Shown piece after piece: positions 47,169 through 55,723 of a DNA stretch of 64,000 nucleotides (positions within the stretch are counted from its first letter, which is position 1; every line of letters begins with the position of its first letter). The stretch spans positions 62,001 through 126,000 of the forward strand of contig JAPJQL010000003.1 in assembly GCA_030825115.1 (NCBI GenBank), read 5' to 3'. Made by a program: the position numbers and the translations under genes. The stretch is from Lachnospiraceae bacterium. Its GTDB lineage: Bacteria; Bacillota; Clostridia; Lachnospirales; Lachnospiraceae. The notes below the pieces were generated by a model that saw only the letters and a program-made list of their open reading frames with translations, did no database searches and was not told where the DNA came from.

Positions 47169-48404
47169 TTATTTTTTCCCGGAAAACGCGTGGCTTCCAC
47201 TTGCCGCCACGCTTTTGGCCGTCATGGCTATCGCTGCCAGACTGCCCATTGCAGACTCGGCTGACTGGGCCGCCTGCGGATGGATCACCTGCAGAAGAAC
47301 CCCCGAACCCTTTTTCACCGCGATGCAGCTTCCCAAGATCAGAAGCAGACGAATACCGGCGTTTACATTTGTATCACTGCTGTAAGTGATATCTCCCATA
47401 AAAATCGGAAGGAAGATGATAAACAGCCTCATAATGATAACAATTCCATAACTGGAGAGGCATTTCGCAATAAACATCTCCCTCCACGCACCAAACCGGC
47501 TTCCCCCGTCTAAAGGCATGGAGGCCACAAAAAACGGTGATATCACATACAAAAGAACAACCTCAAACAGCCTTTGTATAAAAAGGAAGATGGAACTGAA
47601 CATGACAAATATCATAAAAATACAGCACAGATATCCTGCCACATAGTCTACCTCTGTCGCATTAAAATCTTTTTCGAGGGCCCGGTCATCCGTATATTTC
47701 GCATTCCCCGTATAATAATTCACCCAGGGAGTCGTCTTGATCGCATCTCCGCTTCCCGGACTTTTCGCTGCGTCCAGGGTCGTCGATACAAAGATGACGT
47801 TGGCCAGCCTGATCCCGTCGGACTTGATATCGGAAGGATTGTCCACCATCGAAAGCTGGATGCTCTTATCCACCACGGTCAGAAGATTGTTGGTAAGCCC
47901 CACAACGCCAATCACAAGCGCCTGGACCAGGATATAGGTAAGAAGCGCCATCCAGAGGTCGCGGATTACATCCCGCACCTTTCTTCCCGTCTCCATATAG
48001 TTTCCCGCCGCCTGGACGCAGGCGATGATCGAAAAAATCGTGCAAAGGCTTAAGCTGACCACAAAAATCCCGATAAACGCTCTCCTGACCGGACCGTAAT
48101 TGATAAAATAATCCAGCATATAATCTTCCAGGGCAAATCCCCCCTGCGGGGAATAGACCTTTCTCGCCCCTGACAGAAAGTCAAAAACCGTCTGGGAAAA
48201 ATCTACCATCGACAAAAGCGACGTATAGATCGAATAAAACACCCCGGCTAACAGCTTCAAGATCATCTTTCCCAGAAAATCGATAAATCCTGAGAATATA
48301 GGGTCCAGAATCTGGACAACCGCATCGATGATTGGCTTTAGCAGATGATCGCCGAGCCACTTTATGAAATTAAAACCAAGAGGTATCATATAGGTACCGT
48401 TCAT
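47169..48404 (-). CDS. VirB6/TrbL-like polytopic membrane protein
   Basis: This protein of about 411 residues has a similar segment order to its neighbour, without the long tail: an amphipathic start, five or more membrane helices and the shared core EVDYVAGYLCCIFMIFVMFS, FIQRLFEVVLLYVISPFF and MPLDGGSRFGAWREMFIAKC. A large polar loop at about 195-240 probably faces out. I placed the start at the ATG at 48404, with GAGGGCG ahead of it; a GTG two codons earlier is also possible. Two VirB6-type proteins in one system suggest a heteromeric membrane channel. Confidence 0.85.
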   Translation of the reverse strand: MNGTYMIPLGFNFIKWLGDHLLKPIIDAVVQILDPIFSGFIDFLGKMILKLLAGVFYSIYTSLLSMVDFSQTVFDFLSGARKVYSPQGGFALEDYMLDYFINYGPVRRAFIGIFVVSLSLCTIFSIIACVQAAGNYMETGRKVRDVIRDLWMALLTYILVQALVIGVVGLTNNLLTVVDKSIQLSMVDNPSDIKSDGIRLANVIFVSTTLDAAKSPGSGDAIKTTPWVNYYTGNAKYTDDRALEKDFNATEVDYVAGYLCCIFMIFVMFSSIFLFIQRLFEVVLLYVISPFFVASMPLDGGSRFGAWREMFIAKCLSSYGIVIIMRLFIIFLPIFMGDITYSSDTNVNAGIRLLLILGSCIAVKKGSGVLLQVIHPQAAQSAESAMGSLAAIAMTAKSVAASGSHAFSGKK

Positions 48405-48424
48405 CTGCACGCCCTCTTTCTCGC

Positions 48425-50500
48425 TTAACGCACCTTCATCTGTTTTCTGTTCACCGAATAAAAGATGACCAGCCCCCCTACCAAAACTGCCAGCATCGCA
48501 AGCAGAACATAGGAGAACATATTCAGGTGAACCCCTGCCTTCACATGGTAGACGCCGACATTTCCGGCGGCATCCACAGCGGTGATGGTATAGCTTCCAG
48601 ATCCCTCAATCCTGTTTCCGAACGGATTGATCGTCTTATTTCCCTTTTTTATGGTGACTGTCGCATTCTCCTCATCACAGAAGTAGAAGAATGATCCTTT
48701 TTTTGCTTTGCCCTTCTCATCTACGCCTTCCAGTGTGATCACCGGAACCTTTGTATCTAAAATGACTACGGAGAACAGCTCCGGAAGTCCTGCATCTTCT
48801 CCCTTCATGATAAAGCTGTAGGTTCCATCTTCCGAAAGGTTATAAGAGGAGGCATCGATCGTCTCGCTGGATTCGCCTGATTCACCCGAGCAGTTGACGC
48901 TCTCGATCAGATATCCATCCGGCGCGGTAAATTCCGTAAGATCATTTACAGCATGCAGAACGATCCGAAATCTCCATGTCACCGTCTCTCCAGTCCCCAT
49001 TCTGACCTTGAGGGCATAAGAACCGTGATCTCCGATGACCGTACCGGATTCATAGTCACGCGGCTCCCCGTCATCCACCGACAAGACTGCGGTCGCCGAC
49101 TCCGGAACCTCCGCATAAACGCTGTCGTTTACCACGCCATTTTGCGGGACGCTGATGTAAAAACTGCTTCCGTCCATAAACGGATGCCGGAACATTTGCA
49201 GATCCGCGTCGTAATCTACGCCGCCAACGTACTCCGCCCCACTGGAAGGAGTTCCTTCGGTCTCCGCCGGCAGATCAATATCCGATTCCACAGGGGGCAG
49301 ATCCTCGCCTTCTAACTGCTCGGATAATGCCTCATCTCCCGGAATCTCATTTCCAAAGCTCTTCTGGATGCGGAAGCGGAACGTGCTGGTCAGCGTATGT
49401 ACACCGCCGCCCTCCTTATAGCTGGTAGACAGATTTAAAAGGTATGTCCCTTCCTCATTGATCGGAGCTTTGCTCTCAAAGGCTGCCGGTCTGCCGTCCC
49501 GCATCATGGAAACGGAAATGTTGGCCGGGATATCCAGATAGACATTGCCTCCCGAAATACTTCCGTTCGCAATATTCGAGTAAAATACCGTTCCGTTTGA
49601 AAATGCCTCTTCGTACAACACCGCATTTTCATGATAAATCTCGTTCAGCGTCTCGGCCTTCTCCGAATTTTTATTCTCCGCGGACTGGCTGCCGCCGGAG
49701 CCAAAAATCCCGGAAAACGCCTGTGCTGCTTCCGATTCCGGGAGCGGGATCGTAAAGGAGATCGTCGTCTCATACCAGACCGGGCATCCGTTTGCCGGTC
49801 CGTAGCTTTCCGCCCAGACCTTCAGCTGATACTGTCCCGGAGCCGTTATATCCACCTGATTGATCAGAGGAGCGGCCTCCCCGTCCCTTGTCAAAGAAGC
49901 ATTTACATTTCCCGGAATGTAAAAGGAAGCAGAAGACACGGTGCTGTTATTCTTCGAAAGCGAAGAAAACACACTCTTATAGTTAGGCAGAACAAAGCGG
50001 TGCCAGCCGTCTTTTCCCTTCACGTCCTGCACCTCTGTTCCACATACGATCTTCGGGTGGGAATATTCGCCGGTATCGACCGCTCCTCTTGGCTGCCCTA
50101 AGAGGCGGAATGAAAATACGGCGGTCTCAACGGCAGTCTTCCCGATCGGCTGGGCCTCAGCCGTCAGAATATAGAAGCCCGGTTCGTAAAGATAGCCGTC
50201 AGACGGAATATTTACACCTGCGCCGTCGCGCTCCAGCCGCCCTTTGATGCCTCCGCCGAGGAAAAGAAAGGCCGCGTCATACATCTGCCCCCCATTTGGG
50301 ATGTTTGTGACAAAACGGCGTCCGCCCGGAAACTGTTGTTCGTAAAGTCCCATTTCCTGGTTATATGTCTCTGTCAACGTTGCCGTAAACGTCCCGGGGC
50401 CATATTCTCTGGAGTCCGATTGGCCTGCTCCATATGTAATTTGTCCAAAACCGATGCACAGCATCAGGACAAAGATAAATGAGATCACTCTCCTCTTCAT
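48425..50500 (-). CDS. Large membrane-anchored surface protein with repeated modules
   Basis: The 691-residue protein has a signal peptide (about 1-25) and a C-terminal membrane helix (LNMFSYVLLAMLAVLVGGLVIF) ending in a short basic tail (RKQMKVR). Between them are about five modules. Several share the pattern Y-x-LY-x-x-x-F-x-x-G-x-x-F-x-(T/S)NI, then L/M-x-RDG, then EG/PGxYxL; examples start near residues 47, 280 and 430. The last module ends TAVDAAGNVGVYHV, like Ig-like or Big-type domains. The same modules occur in the 328-residue protein. It overlaps virD4 by 4 bases. A likely role is the wall-spanning or cell-contact part of the system. Confidence 0.75.
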   Translation of the reverse strand: MKRRVISFIFVLMLCIGFGQITYGAGQSDSREYGPGTFTATLTETYNQEMGLYEQQFPGGRRFVTNIPNGGQMYDAAFLFLGGGIKGRLERDGAGVNIPSDGYLYEPGFYILTAEAQPIGKTAVETAVFSFRLLGQPRGAVDTGEYSHPKIVCGTEVQDVKGKDGWHRFVLPNYKSVFSSLSKNNSTVSSASFYIPGNVNASLTRDGEAAPLINQVDITAPGQYQLKVWAESYGPANGCPVWYETTISFTIPLPESEAAQAFSGIFGSGGSQSAENKNSEKAETLNEIYHENAVLYEEAFSNGTVFYSNIANGSISGGNVYLDIPANISVSMMRDGRPAAFESKAPINEEGTYLLNLSTSYKEGGGVHTLTSTFRFRIQKSFGNEIPGDEALSEQLEGEDLPPVESDIDLPAETEGTPSSGAEYVGGVDYDADLQMFRHPFMDGSSFYISVPQNGVVNDSVYAEVPESATAVLSVDDGEPRDYESGTVIGDHGSYALKVRMGTGETVTWRFRIVLHAVNDLTEFTAPDGYLIESVNCSGESGESSETIDASSYNLSEDGTYSFIMKGEDAGLPELFSVVILDTKVPVITLEGVDEKGKAKKGSFFYFCDEENATVTIKKGNKTINPFGNRIEGSGSYTITAVDAAGNVGVYHVKAGVHLNMFSYVLLAMLAVLVGGLVIFYSVNRKQMKVR

Positions 50501-52497
50501 ACCGCTTCCTCACTTCCTTCATTGGTATTCAGCACTCTCCGGTTTCTCTGTCCAAGATCGTAGTAAACCTCATCGCCAAAGAATACATTCCTGTGGACTT
50601 CGTTTAAGTCCATCTGCCCGATCTTATACAGCGGGCACCGGTAGCTTGGCGTAAACTGTGTTTTTAAAGGATAATTTCCAAACGTAACGATAATGGAATT
50701 GCCGGTACTCTGCTTGTTATTCAATTTCTGCAATTCCGACGGGTAGATCAGCGGTCTTGTCTGGAGCTGGCTGGATACGGATATGTCCTTATCCTGTCCG
50801 CTGTCGGAGACACTGGCAGTCGTAACCGTCATATTTCCGCAGAGCTCCGAGAACTCCTTACACGTCTCAATATCGTTGGAGCCGATGAACATCTTCATTC
50901 CACAGTTGCTCTTGATGATATTTGCCACGGTGTCCCCGTAGACATTGTTTAACTGGGCATAGGACTGAACTACCATGTTAAACCATATCTTACGGCTCCG
51001 TCCTACGGTGATCATCTTGTCAAACTTATTGATCTGAGGCATATTGCCGAACTCATCAAGGATAAAATACACGTTTCTCGGAAGAGCCAGATCCTCCCTG
51101 GCTGACGCTTTCTTGATCAGAGCCTTGTAGATACAGAGGATGAACATAGAGGCCAGCCCGTGTCTGGTATCCTTCTCATCCGGTATCTTTAAGAACAGGG
51201 CTGTCTTCTCATCCGCAAAACAGTTTGGATCGATGTCCGTATCACTGGTCAGGGCGCAGAGCCCCTCGTCGTTAAACATATTGAGCTTATCAAAAGCGAT
51301 GGACATATAGCTGGACAGGGTGTTGTCGGCAGCCGAAAGCACCTGGCGGCTTAACGTCACGCAGCGGGATGTCATCGGACGCCCTGCAAAATAGTTTTTC
51401 AGCTCTTCAAAGTTGTTCTCCGAGTTGGACATGGCTTTGTTCAGGTTATAAAAATTGAACTTGTCCTTCGTCATTCCAAGTTCCGGGTTTTCGCTGTCCT
51501 CCAGCATGGCCAGCAGCGTGGCCATCACGATGGAGCGGGCGCCTTTTTCCCACACCGGATCGTCTTTTGATTCGATGGGACAGAGGACGCCGACCAGGTC
51601 GTTTAAATCCTCATATAACTCATCATAAATTTTCTGTTTCTTGATCTTGACGACGGTGATCAGTTCCCGGCGGTCCGCATACCCCTGACCCTGGTACTCA
51701 TACCATTCTTCGCCAAACTTCTCCAGATCGTCCAGGAGCTCCAGACCGGAATTCTCCGGCGCATCGTTCCTGATGAATATGCCCTTCCCTGCCTCAATAT
51801 AGAGCTGATACCGGTCGTAAATGTCTCCGAGCGGATTCCAGCGGTAGGATTCATAAGTGTCACGAAGGTCCAGAACCATGACATTATAGCCGCGTTCTTT
51901 TAAAAATCCGGAATGAAGCTGGAACAGCTCGCCCTTCGGGTCCGTCATGATCATAGAAGAGCCTGCGTCTGAGGCACCCAGGATCTGGATCATGGGGTTT
52001 ATAAAGGTAGTCGTCTTACCGCTTCCGGTAGAGCCGATGACAAGGGCATGCATGGGAGAAGCCAGGTTCACCTGCAGCCCCTTCTTCTTATCGTATACGG
52101 CACGGACAGGAACGCCGTCCTTTTTCTTCTCGGCAGACTGTGAGAAACCATATCCGGGAAAAATGTCATTCCGCTCCTTATCCGTCATAAAACGGGAGTT
52201 TTCCAGTACGGACTCAACCCCCTTAGCTTTGCTTTTTAACATCCTCTTTGCTTTTTTACTGTTTTGGTTGGAAAATATCTGATAAAACAAAGCCGCCACA
52301 AGTGTCAGGCCAAATCCGAACGTATAGGTATCCGCCTCCACAAAATAAGACCAGGAAAAAAACGGCACTGCCTCTCCACTCAGGCTGCCCATCACATAGT
52401 TGATCGTTCCTTCTGTAAAAATCCCGACTGCCACAGAAACAATGATAAACAGCGCCCCGTAAATCAATACTTTTTTAAAGATTCCTTTGACATCCAT
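50497..52497 (-). CDS. VirD4/TraG-type coupling protein
   Basis: The 666-residue ATPase recruits substrates to the T4SS channel. It has two N-terminal membrane segments (about 11-30 and 57-75), then a soluble ATPase: Walker A IGSTGSGKTTTFINP near residue 155, the TraG/VirD4 motif DPKGELFQLHSGFLKERGYN, and Walker B in YFILDEFGNMPQINKFDKM. The length is normal. GGAAGGGGAGAATAGAG precedes the start, and it begins two bases after the CPBP gene stop. A coupling protein without any relaxase nearby suggests a non-conjugative use. Confidence 0.93.
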   Translation of the reverse strand: MDVKGIFKKVLIYGALFIIVSVAVGIFTEGTINYVMGSLSGEAVPFFSWSYFVEADTYTFGFGLTLVAALFYQIFSNQNSKKAKRMLKSKAKGVESVLENSRFMTDKERNDIFPGYGFSQSAEKKKDGVPVRAVYDKKKGLQVNLASPMHALVIGSTGSGKTTTFINPMIQILGASDAGSSMIMTDPKGELFQLHSGFLKERGYNVMVLDLRDTYESYRWNPLGDIYDRYQLYIEAGKGIFIRNDAPENSGLELLDDLEKFGEEWYEYQGQGYADRRELITVVKIKKQKIYDELYEDLNDLVGVLCPIESKDDPVWEKGARSIVMATLLAMLEDSENPELGMTKDKFNFYNLNKAMSNSENNFEELKNYFAGRPMTSRCVTLSRQVLSAADNTLSSYMSIAFDKLNMFNDEGLCALTSDTDIDPNCFADEKTALFLKIPDEKDTRHGLASMFILCIYKALIKKASAREDLALPRNVYFILDEFGNMPQINKFDKMITVGRSRKIWFNMVVQSYAQLNNVYGDTVANIIKSNCGMKMFIGSNDIETCKEFSELCGNMTVTTASVSDSGQDKDISVSSQLQTRPLIYPSELQKLNNKQSTGNSIIVTFGNYPLKTQFTPSYRCPLYKIGQMDLNEVHRNVFFGDEVYYDLGQRNRRVLNTNEGSEEAV

Positions 52498-52499
52498 CT

Positions 52500-53306
52500 C
52501 TATTCTCCCCTTCCTGCTGCTGTAGTTTTCTGCATAAAGCTCTTAAAGTAAATCCGGTACAGGATCGTCGCCACGCCTGCAAACCCGCCCGCCATCATAA
52601 GGAACAAAAAAAACGGATTGCCGTAGGTACAGCGATAGACCATCCCCTGCTTATCTAAGACCATCGGTATCCCGGATACCAGATTGAAGCTCATATGCAG
52701 GATGATCGGGGGATAGATGCTGTCGTACAGAACATATACCAGCCCTAAGACCATCCCCAATATGACCGCATACATGATCCATATGATCTGCCCGTGGAGC
52801 AGCCCGAACACCGTGGAAGTCAATGCGATCGCAGCCAGGTCATCCATGGCGTTTCTCATACGCCGCAGGATCACTCCCCGGAACAGACATTCCTCGATAA
52901 ACGGGGCGATTATGGAAATGATCACAAAAGCCAGAGCCGGAGCCACTCCCTCCACGGGGGCAGCGGAAGCTTCCATGTAGCCTTGTACCATACGGTCGCT
53001 TAAAGGGAGAAGATTGATAAAGCCCCCCACAAAACAGTTTAAACTGATTCCCAAAAGCATCGACCAAAGAAGAGGCTTGAGACGATTCGGAAGTGGCAGG
53101 AACCTGCTCTCCTCAAAAAAATTGATCTGATGTTTCTTCTCACGCTTCCAGATCATATAGAGCAGCAAACTCCCGCTCAGCATTTGAATAAAGCTGGGAT
53201 CTGCATGATAGCCGCGTAACAGTGTATTTAGAATTCCGAAGGAAAGAATATAACAAAGCAATGTAAAAAACATACTGCCGATCGCTTTTGTGCGCTGATC
53301 GATCAT
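52500..53306 (-). CDS. CPBP-family intramembrane metalloprotease
   Basis: The 268-residue protein has about seven membrane helices and the three motifs of the CPBP/Abi (CAAX protease-like) family: EECLFRGVILRRMR, FGLLHGQI and HMSFNLVSGI. Family members cleave prenylated proteins in eukaryotes and often act in peptide maturation, export or immunity in bacteria. It is the first gene after the candidate LytTR-controlled promoter, directly before virD4. It might mature a signal peptide or a pilin, or protect against the system; no substrate is evident. Confidence 0.85.
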   Translation of the reverse strand: MIDQRTKAIGSMFFTLLCYILSFGILNTLLRGYHADPSFIQMLSGSLLLYMIWKREKKHQINFFEESRFLPLPNRLKPLLWSMLLGISLNCFVGGFINLLPLSDRMVQGYMEASAAPVEGVAPALAFVIISIIAPFIEECLFRGVILRRMRNAMDDLAAIALTSTVFGLLHGQIIWIMYAVILGMVLGLVYVLYDSIYPPIILHMSFNLVSGIPMVLDKQGMVYRCTYGNPFFLFLMMAGGFAGVATILYRIYFKSFMQKTTAAGRGE

Positions 53307-53341
53307 ATCATATTTCTCCCCCTTCCTGAGTATCGCCGGTT

Positions 53342-53410
53342 ATTATCTCTGATTCCTGCATACAAATCAATAGAACTTCCGAAATCTATACTTCAACTTC
53401 CGAAATCTAT
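53342..53410 (-). promoter_or_regulatory. Candidate LytTR activator site and promoter of the secretion operon
   Basis: On the minus strand a perfect 16-bp direct repeat, ATAGATTTCGGAAGTT, occurs at 53395-53410 and 53374-53389 with a 21-bp period, two helical turns. Four bases further on lies a -35-like TTGATT (53365-53370), a 17-base spacer, and a -10 box GATAAT (53342-53347); the CPBP gene starts 36 bases later. This is the textbook layout of a pair of LytTR boxes abutting an activated promoter. The boxes overlap the last codons of the kinase gene. The regulator at 54749-55465 is the obvious candidate to bind here. Confidence 0.7.
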
Positions 53411-54747
53411 TCGCCTGTTTTTTTCGATACAGGCATAACTAACAGGACCGAGGCTTTGTAGTCGTTCCCTATCTGTTCAAAACGCGCCGTTCCATTGTAT
53501 TTATCCACCACGGCTTTCACGGAAGACTGACCGATCCCGAGACCAGCGCTGCGTTGACAGCCTGCATTCCCCACTGTCTCTTCCTGACTGACAGAGTTAT
53601 CCACCGTGAGGATCAGCTTTCCCTGTTCCATCCCACATCTCGCATTTATGTACCGCTTCCCCGCCGTCTGACGGGCTACCCCCTGCGCCGCGTTTTCAAA
53701 AAGGTTTCCGAACACGATCACCAGGTCTGTTTCGCGAAATCCTGTGTCAGCCGGTACGTCCAGCCTGATGTCCAGTTCTGCCCCCGCTTCCCTCGCCTGC
53801 TGCATATAATGCCGGACCACCACATCCACCGCATAGTTTTCACACTGGGACCGGTCGCACTCGAGCGACAGACTTTTTTTGTATTTTGCCAGGTAATCCG
53901 TAAGGCCATCCATATCACCATTTTCCAAAAAAGCGGACATCGCCGCCAGATGATGGCGCAGATCATGGCGCGCCGCACGGGCGCTCTCGATGTTCTGCCT
54001 GAGTTTTGCATAGCTCTGCTCCTGGATCGCGATCTGGCCTTCTATGGCTTTTACCTCCATCTCCAGCCGAATCCGCCGGACAGCATCAAGCGCCAGGCGC
54101 ACATGCAGAAAATAGGTGACCAGCCCCACTGCAGTGATCAGCAAAAAAATAGCGATCGCCTGGCTCTGGGGGATTGCAGGGTTGACCCCCATATCATTAA
54201 AAATCACGGTGATAATAAAAATCAGCACCGGAGGAATGCAGAGCAGACGAAAGTCCTGATCGCCCAGTTCCTCCACCGCTTCCCGAAGCCGATGGGAAAA
54301 GAAGTACCAGAGAATCGGGTACACAGCCATAGTAAGGAGTACGATGGCAACGATGTAAGCCGGGGTCGCATGAAGCGTGATCCGGACTCCTTTAAAGAAA
54401 GGTTTCAGTAAAATTGCAGCGGTATAGTTGACCACAGTGGAAACGGCCTGTACGATCAGGAACACGTACAAAAGTTTTGCAAATCCCACCTGAAATCCCC
54501 ATACAAACAATCCGATCAAAACAACATACAGCCCGCTAAAAACAATGCTTCCATGTGTATGGAAGGCATCAAACCGAAGCTGGAAATAAAAATTAAAGGC
54601 AAAAAAAAGCACGCTGACGATTGTGATTGCCGCCGCCATTTTTTCACGGGTGATGCGTCTATGCGAATAAAAAGGTATGCAGCATATCACATACCAGGGT
54701 GTTGTACACACCATCCTGCCCAGTGCCAGCAGCAAAGCTTCTTTCAT
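53407..54747 (-). CDS. AgrC-like sensor histidine kinase (GHKL ATPase)
   Basis: The 446-residue kinase has six or seven hydrophobic segments in its first 210 residues, a coiled region, then the kinase: RAARHDLRHHLAAMSAFL (phospho-accepting His), the N box VFGNLFENAAQGVA, and GLGIGQSSVKAVVDKY as G2. This is the HPK10 type that usually senses a peptide or other ligand at the membrane. It starts one base after the regulator stop. No signal peptide precursor or AgrB-like protease was recognised close by; the CPBP protease is the only candidate processor. Confidence 0.88.
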   Translation of the reverse strand: MKEALLLALGRMVCTTPWYVICCIPFYSHRRITREKMAAAITIVSVLFFAFNFYFQLRFDAFHTHGSIVFSGLYVVLIGLFVWGFQVGFAKLLYVFLIVQAVSTVVNYTAAILLKPFFKGVRITLHATPAYIVAIVLLTMAVYPILWYFFSHRLREAVEELGDQDFRLLCIPPVLIFIITVIFNDMGVNPAIPQSQAIAIFLLITAVGLVTYFLHVRLALDAVRRIRLEMEVKAIEGQIAIQEQSYAKLRQNIESARAARHDLRHHLAAMSAFLENGDMDGLTDYLAKYKKSLSLECDRSQCENYAVDVVVRHYMQQAREAGAELDIRLDVPADTGFRETDLVIVFGNLFENAAQGVARQTAGKRYINARCGMEQGKLILTVDNSVSQEETVGNAGCQRSAGLGIGQSSVKAVVDKYNGTARFEQIGNDYKASVLLVMPVSKKTGE

Positions 54748-54748
54748 C

Positions 54749-55465
54749 TCACCGTCTCCTCATCTTTTCAAACATATAGTCTTCATAGGCACTACGGAAA
54801 CGCCCGCGTTCTGCCTGACGGACAGGAATCACAGCTCCGTCCGTCAGCAGAAAATTGCCATTTTCCATTCGCAGCACATAGTCCATATTGATGATATAAC
54901 TGCGGTGGCACCTCAAAAAGCGAGAATCATCCAGCAGCCGCGCCAGAGAATCGAGCTGCAGATAAGTTCTGAACTGTCCCGAGTTCAAATGCAGTTCACA
55001 GACCTTGTCCCTTGATTCGGCCCAAATAAAATCAGGAAGCATGATCCGGCGGTTTTCCCGGTTTATTGTCAGTTTCACATACCGCTCCATCTCTCCAACC
55101 TGTTTTAAGCATCGGTTAAAGGCTTCGGCGACTGCTTCTTTTTTTAACGGCTTTACCAGATAATGGACAGCTCCAACCGCAAATCCCTCCGCATAAAAAT
55201 CCTGGCTGGAGGTGGTAAATACGATGGCTGCTTCCGAGCCAGAGGCGCGCAGGGACTTTGCGACAGACACACCGTCCATTCCCGGCATAAAAATGTCAAG
55301 AAAATAGATATCGAATTTTGTCTGGCTCACAGCCACCATAAGAGCCTCTCCGCTCTCAAAGATCTGCACATCCCCCTGTAGTCTGCGCCGACTGAGTTCT
55401 TCTTTGAGCGCATCCGACAAAAAATCCCGGGTGCTTTCCTCATCTTCACAAACTGCTATATTCAT
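54749..55465 (-). CDS. LytTR-family response regulator of the secretion locus
   Basis: A receiver domain (MNIAVCEDEESTRDFL, phosphorylated Asp in FDIYFLDIFMPGMDGV, and KPLKKEAV) is followed by a LytTR DNA-binding domain with RFLRCHRSYIINMDYVLRM, the typical end block. I chose the ATG at 55465, which follows GGAGGACAGAGGA and gives 238 residues; an upstream ATG at 55537 would overlap the promoter. It is the first gene of the transcript and has a consensus-like promoter of its own. Confidence 0.9.
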   Translation of the reverse strand: MNIAVCEDEESTRDFLSDALKEELSRRRLQGDVQIFESGEALMVAVSQTKFDIYFLDIFMPGMDGVSVAKSLRASGSEAAIVFTTSSQDFYAEGFAVGAVHYLVKPLKKEAVAEAFNRCLKQVGEMERYVKLTINRENRRIMLPDFIWAESRDKVCELHLNSGQFRTYLQLDSLARLLDDSRFLRCHRSYIINMDYVLRMENGNFLLTDGAVIPVRQAERGRFRSAYEDYMFEKMRRR

Positions 55466-55527
55466 TCCTCTGTCCTCCGCTGACTGATCCGTTTCTGCAT
55501 ACCCAAAAGGCACCGTACTTTTTTTAA

Positions 55528-55556
55528 AGTTTAACATGGCATTTTGGCTTTGTCAA
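55528..55556 (-). promoter_or_regulatory. Sigma-A type promoter of the regulator/kinase genes
   Basis: On the minus strand a perfect TTGACA (55551-55556) and TAAACT (55528-55533) are separated by 17 bases. The regulator start codon lies about 60 bases downstream. It suggests constant expression of the two-component system, with the secretion genes controlled at the separate site near 53.4 kb. Confidence 0.65.
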
Positions 55557-55640
55557 TTATATTAATAAGCGGTTAAACGTCCAAATCATTTGCATATTTT
55601 ATATCCTTTATTTATTTGTATTTACTTTTCACTTATATAT

Positions 55641-55669
55641 TTGACACCCCTAAAATACTGTGCTAGAAT
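55641..55669 (+). promoter_or_regulatory. Sigma-A type promoter of the DUF805 gene
   Basis: TTGACA (55641-55646) and TAGAAT (55664-55669) are separated by 17 bases. The DUF805 start codon at 55724 follows AAAGGAGAGGG. Confidence 0.75.
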
Positions 55670-55723
55670 ATTATCGTCCCCTGCAACAAAAATCAATGAT
55701 ACAAAAAAAGGAGAGGGATACAT

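Noticed and set aside
28283..55465. Integrative conjugative element
   Set aside because: No relaxase, integrase, replication or oriT-like gene was found, and no att-like direct repeats were seen; the element could still extend beyond the window, so this is a provisional rejection.
55465..55537. N-terminal extension of the response regulator
   Set aside because: The extra 24 residues lie before a good ribosome site and would include the -10 region of the promoter.
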